From a virus, in the IMG/VR virus record IMGVR_UViG_3300035703_000091, positions 1 to 63,441 of that record: a stretch of DNA of 63,441 nt; one strand, written 5' to 3'. The position numbers and the translations under genes were made by a program. Positions 63,226-63,441 of this stretch are shown here, one piece after another (position 1 is the first letter of the stretch; each line of letters starts with the position of its first letter). The notes under the pieces were generated by a model. The model saw only the letters and a program-made list of their open reading frames with translations. It was not told where the DNA came from and did no database searches.

Positions 63226-63441
63226 TCAAAAAGGAATGTCGTCGTTGAGGTCGTAGTGCGTGATCGCCGGCGAACGCCACCCCGACGTCGGGGCCGCCGG
63301 CTGCTCCACCACGCCCTCGGCGTCGCCGCCGTTCCGACGTCCCGTGACGCGCCAGTATTTGCCATCCGCCTCGATGCGGATTTCGTCGATCGGGCGGAGT
63401 TCGCCCACTCGACTTAGCATCTCGTCCACGGTCGTCGGGGT
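63226..63441 (-). CDS. C-terminal part of the DEAH helicase (second copy of junction)
   Basis: These codons complete the helicase that runs off the left edge at position 1: the frame reads DEMLSRVGELRP and on to HYDLNDDIPF before the stop at 63226. Two residues differ from the left copy (Gly versus Asp, Glu versus Gly). The apparent GTG start at 63429 is not real. Confidence 0.88.
   Translation of the reverse strand, partial: TPTTVDEMLSRVGELRPIDEIRIEADGKYWRVTGRRNGGDAEGVVEQPAAPTSGWRSPAITHYDLNDDIPF
63239..63441. repeat. Right copy of imperfect terminal repeat
   Basis: Matches 1-203 except at 63305 (T versus C) and 63314 (C versus T). Packaged direct terminal repeats are unlikely, because the helicase runs through the repeat and the GpA-type terminase predicts cos packaging. 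Confidence 0.9.

Overview
This window is a complete circularised genome of a temperate tailed phage of GC-rich Alphaproteobacteria. The first and last 203 bases are the same sequence with two mismatches, so the circular unit is about 63.24 kb and position 1 is an arbitrary cut inside a helicase gene. A GcrA-type cell-cycle regulator, PhoB/OmpR-like winged helices and very high GC suggest a host such as Caulobacter or Brevundimonas; the host assignment is inference. An integrase, a phage attachment site carrying the 3' half of a tRNA-Gly gene, and a CI-like repressor show lysogeny. The tail is contractile (P2-type sheath, tube, U, X, D, V, W, J, I) and the head and packaging genes are lambda-like (Nu1/GpA terminase, gpW, portal, S49 protease with nested scaffold, gpD, gpE).

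Layout. (1) From about 6.7 kb leftward through position 1 and round to 59.85 kb runs a tightly overlapping minus-strand replication and recombination operon: winged-helix regulator, Sak4-like ATPase, DUF669 SSB-like protein, cytosine and adenine methyltransferases, PD-(D/E)XK nuclease, GcrA-like protein, DUF4326, DEAH helicase, Dcm-like protein and a primase/helicase. (2) A divergent control region at 6.70-6.79 kb separates it from the repressor (6795-7481) and a rightward operon (7.57-13.37 kb) with a phage-borne DNA polymerase III beta clamp, regulators, a MazG-like protein, a SLOG protein and the integrase. (3) 13.4-18.2 kb holds six small leftward genes, attP with arm-type repeats, an HNH endonuclease, and a stretch of about 800 nt with no plausible protein but its own promoter, intrinsic terminator and at least ten perfect hairpins on the minus strand: a giant structured RNA candidate. 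(4) 47.55 down to 18.2 kb is the leftward late operon: nucleotide kinase, packaging, head, tail, baseplate, fibres, lysis (endolysin, holin-like protein, overlapping Rz/Rz1) and a metallophosphoesterase. (5) 47.6-59.8 kb is an accessory region of about 30 small, mostly rightward genes in short cassettes, ending at a strong bidirectional terminator.

Regulation. Five promoters share the 16-base block GATTTATCSGTTGAC(A/T), and at least a dozen sites share a GGAATAAA/TTTATTCC core with flanking dyad symmetry over the -10 or spacer. They precede the giant RNA, the attP-side operon, the secreted metallopeptidase and nearly every accessory cassette, which suggests one repressor regulon spread over the genome. 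An AT-rich island at 52.62-52.91 kb with a 10-bp inverted repeat is the best candidate replication origin.

Limits: all family names come from motif recognition by eye; no database or folding program was run. Many genes of the accessory region could not be assigned a function.
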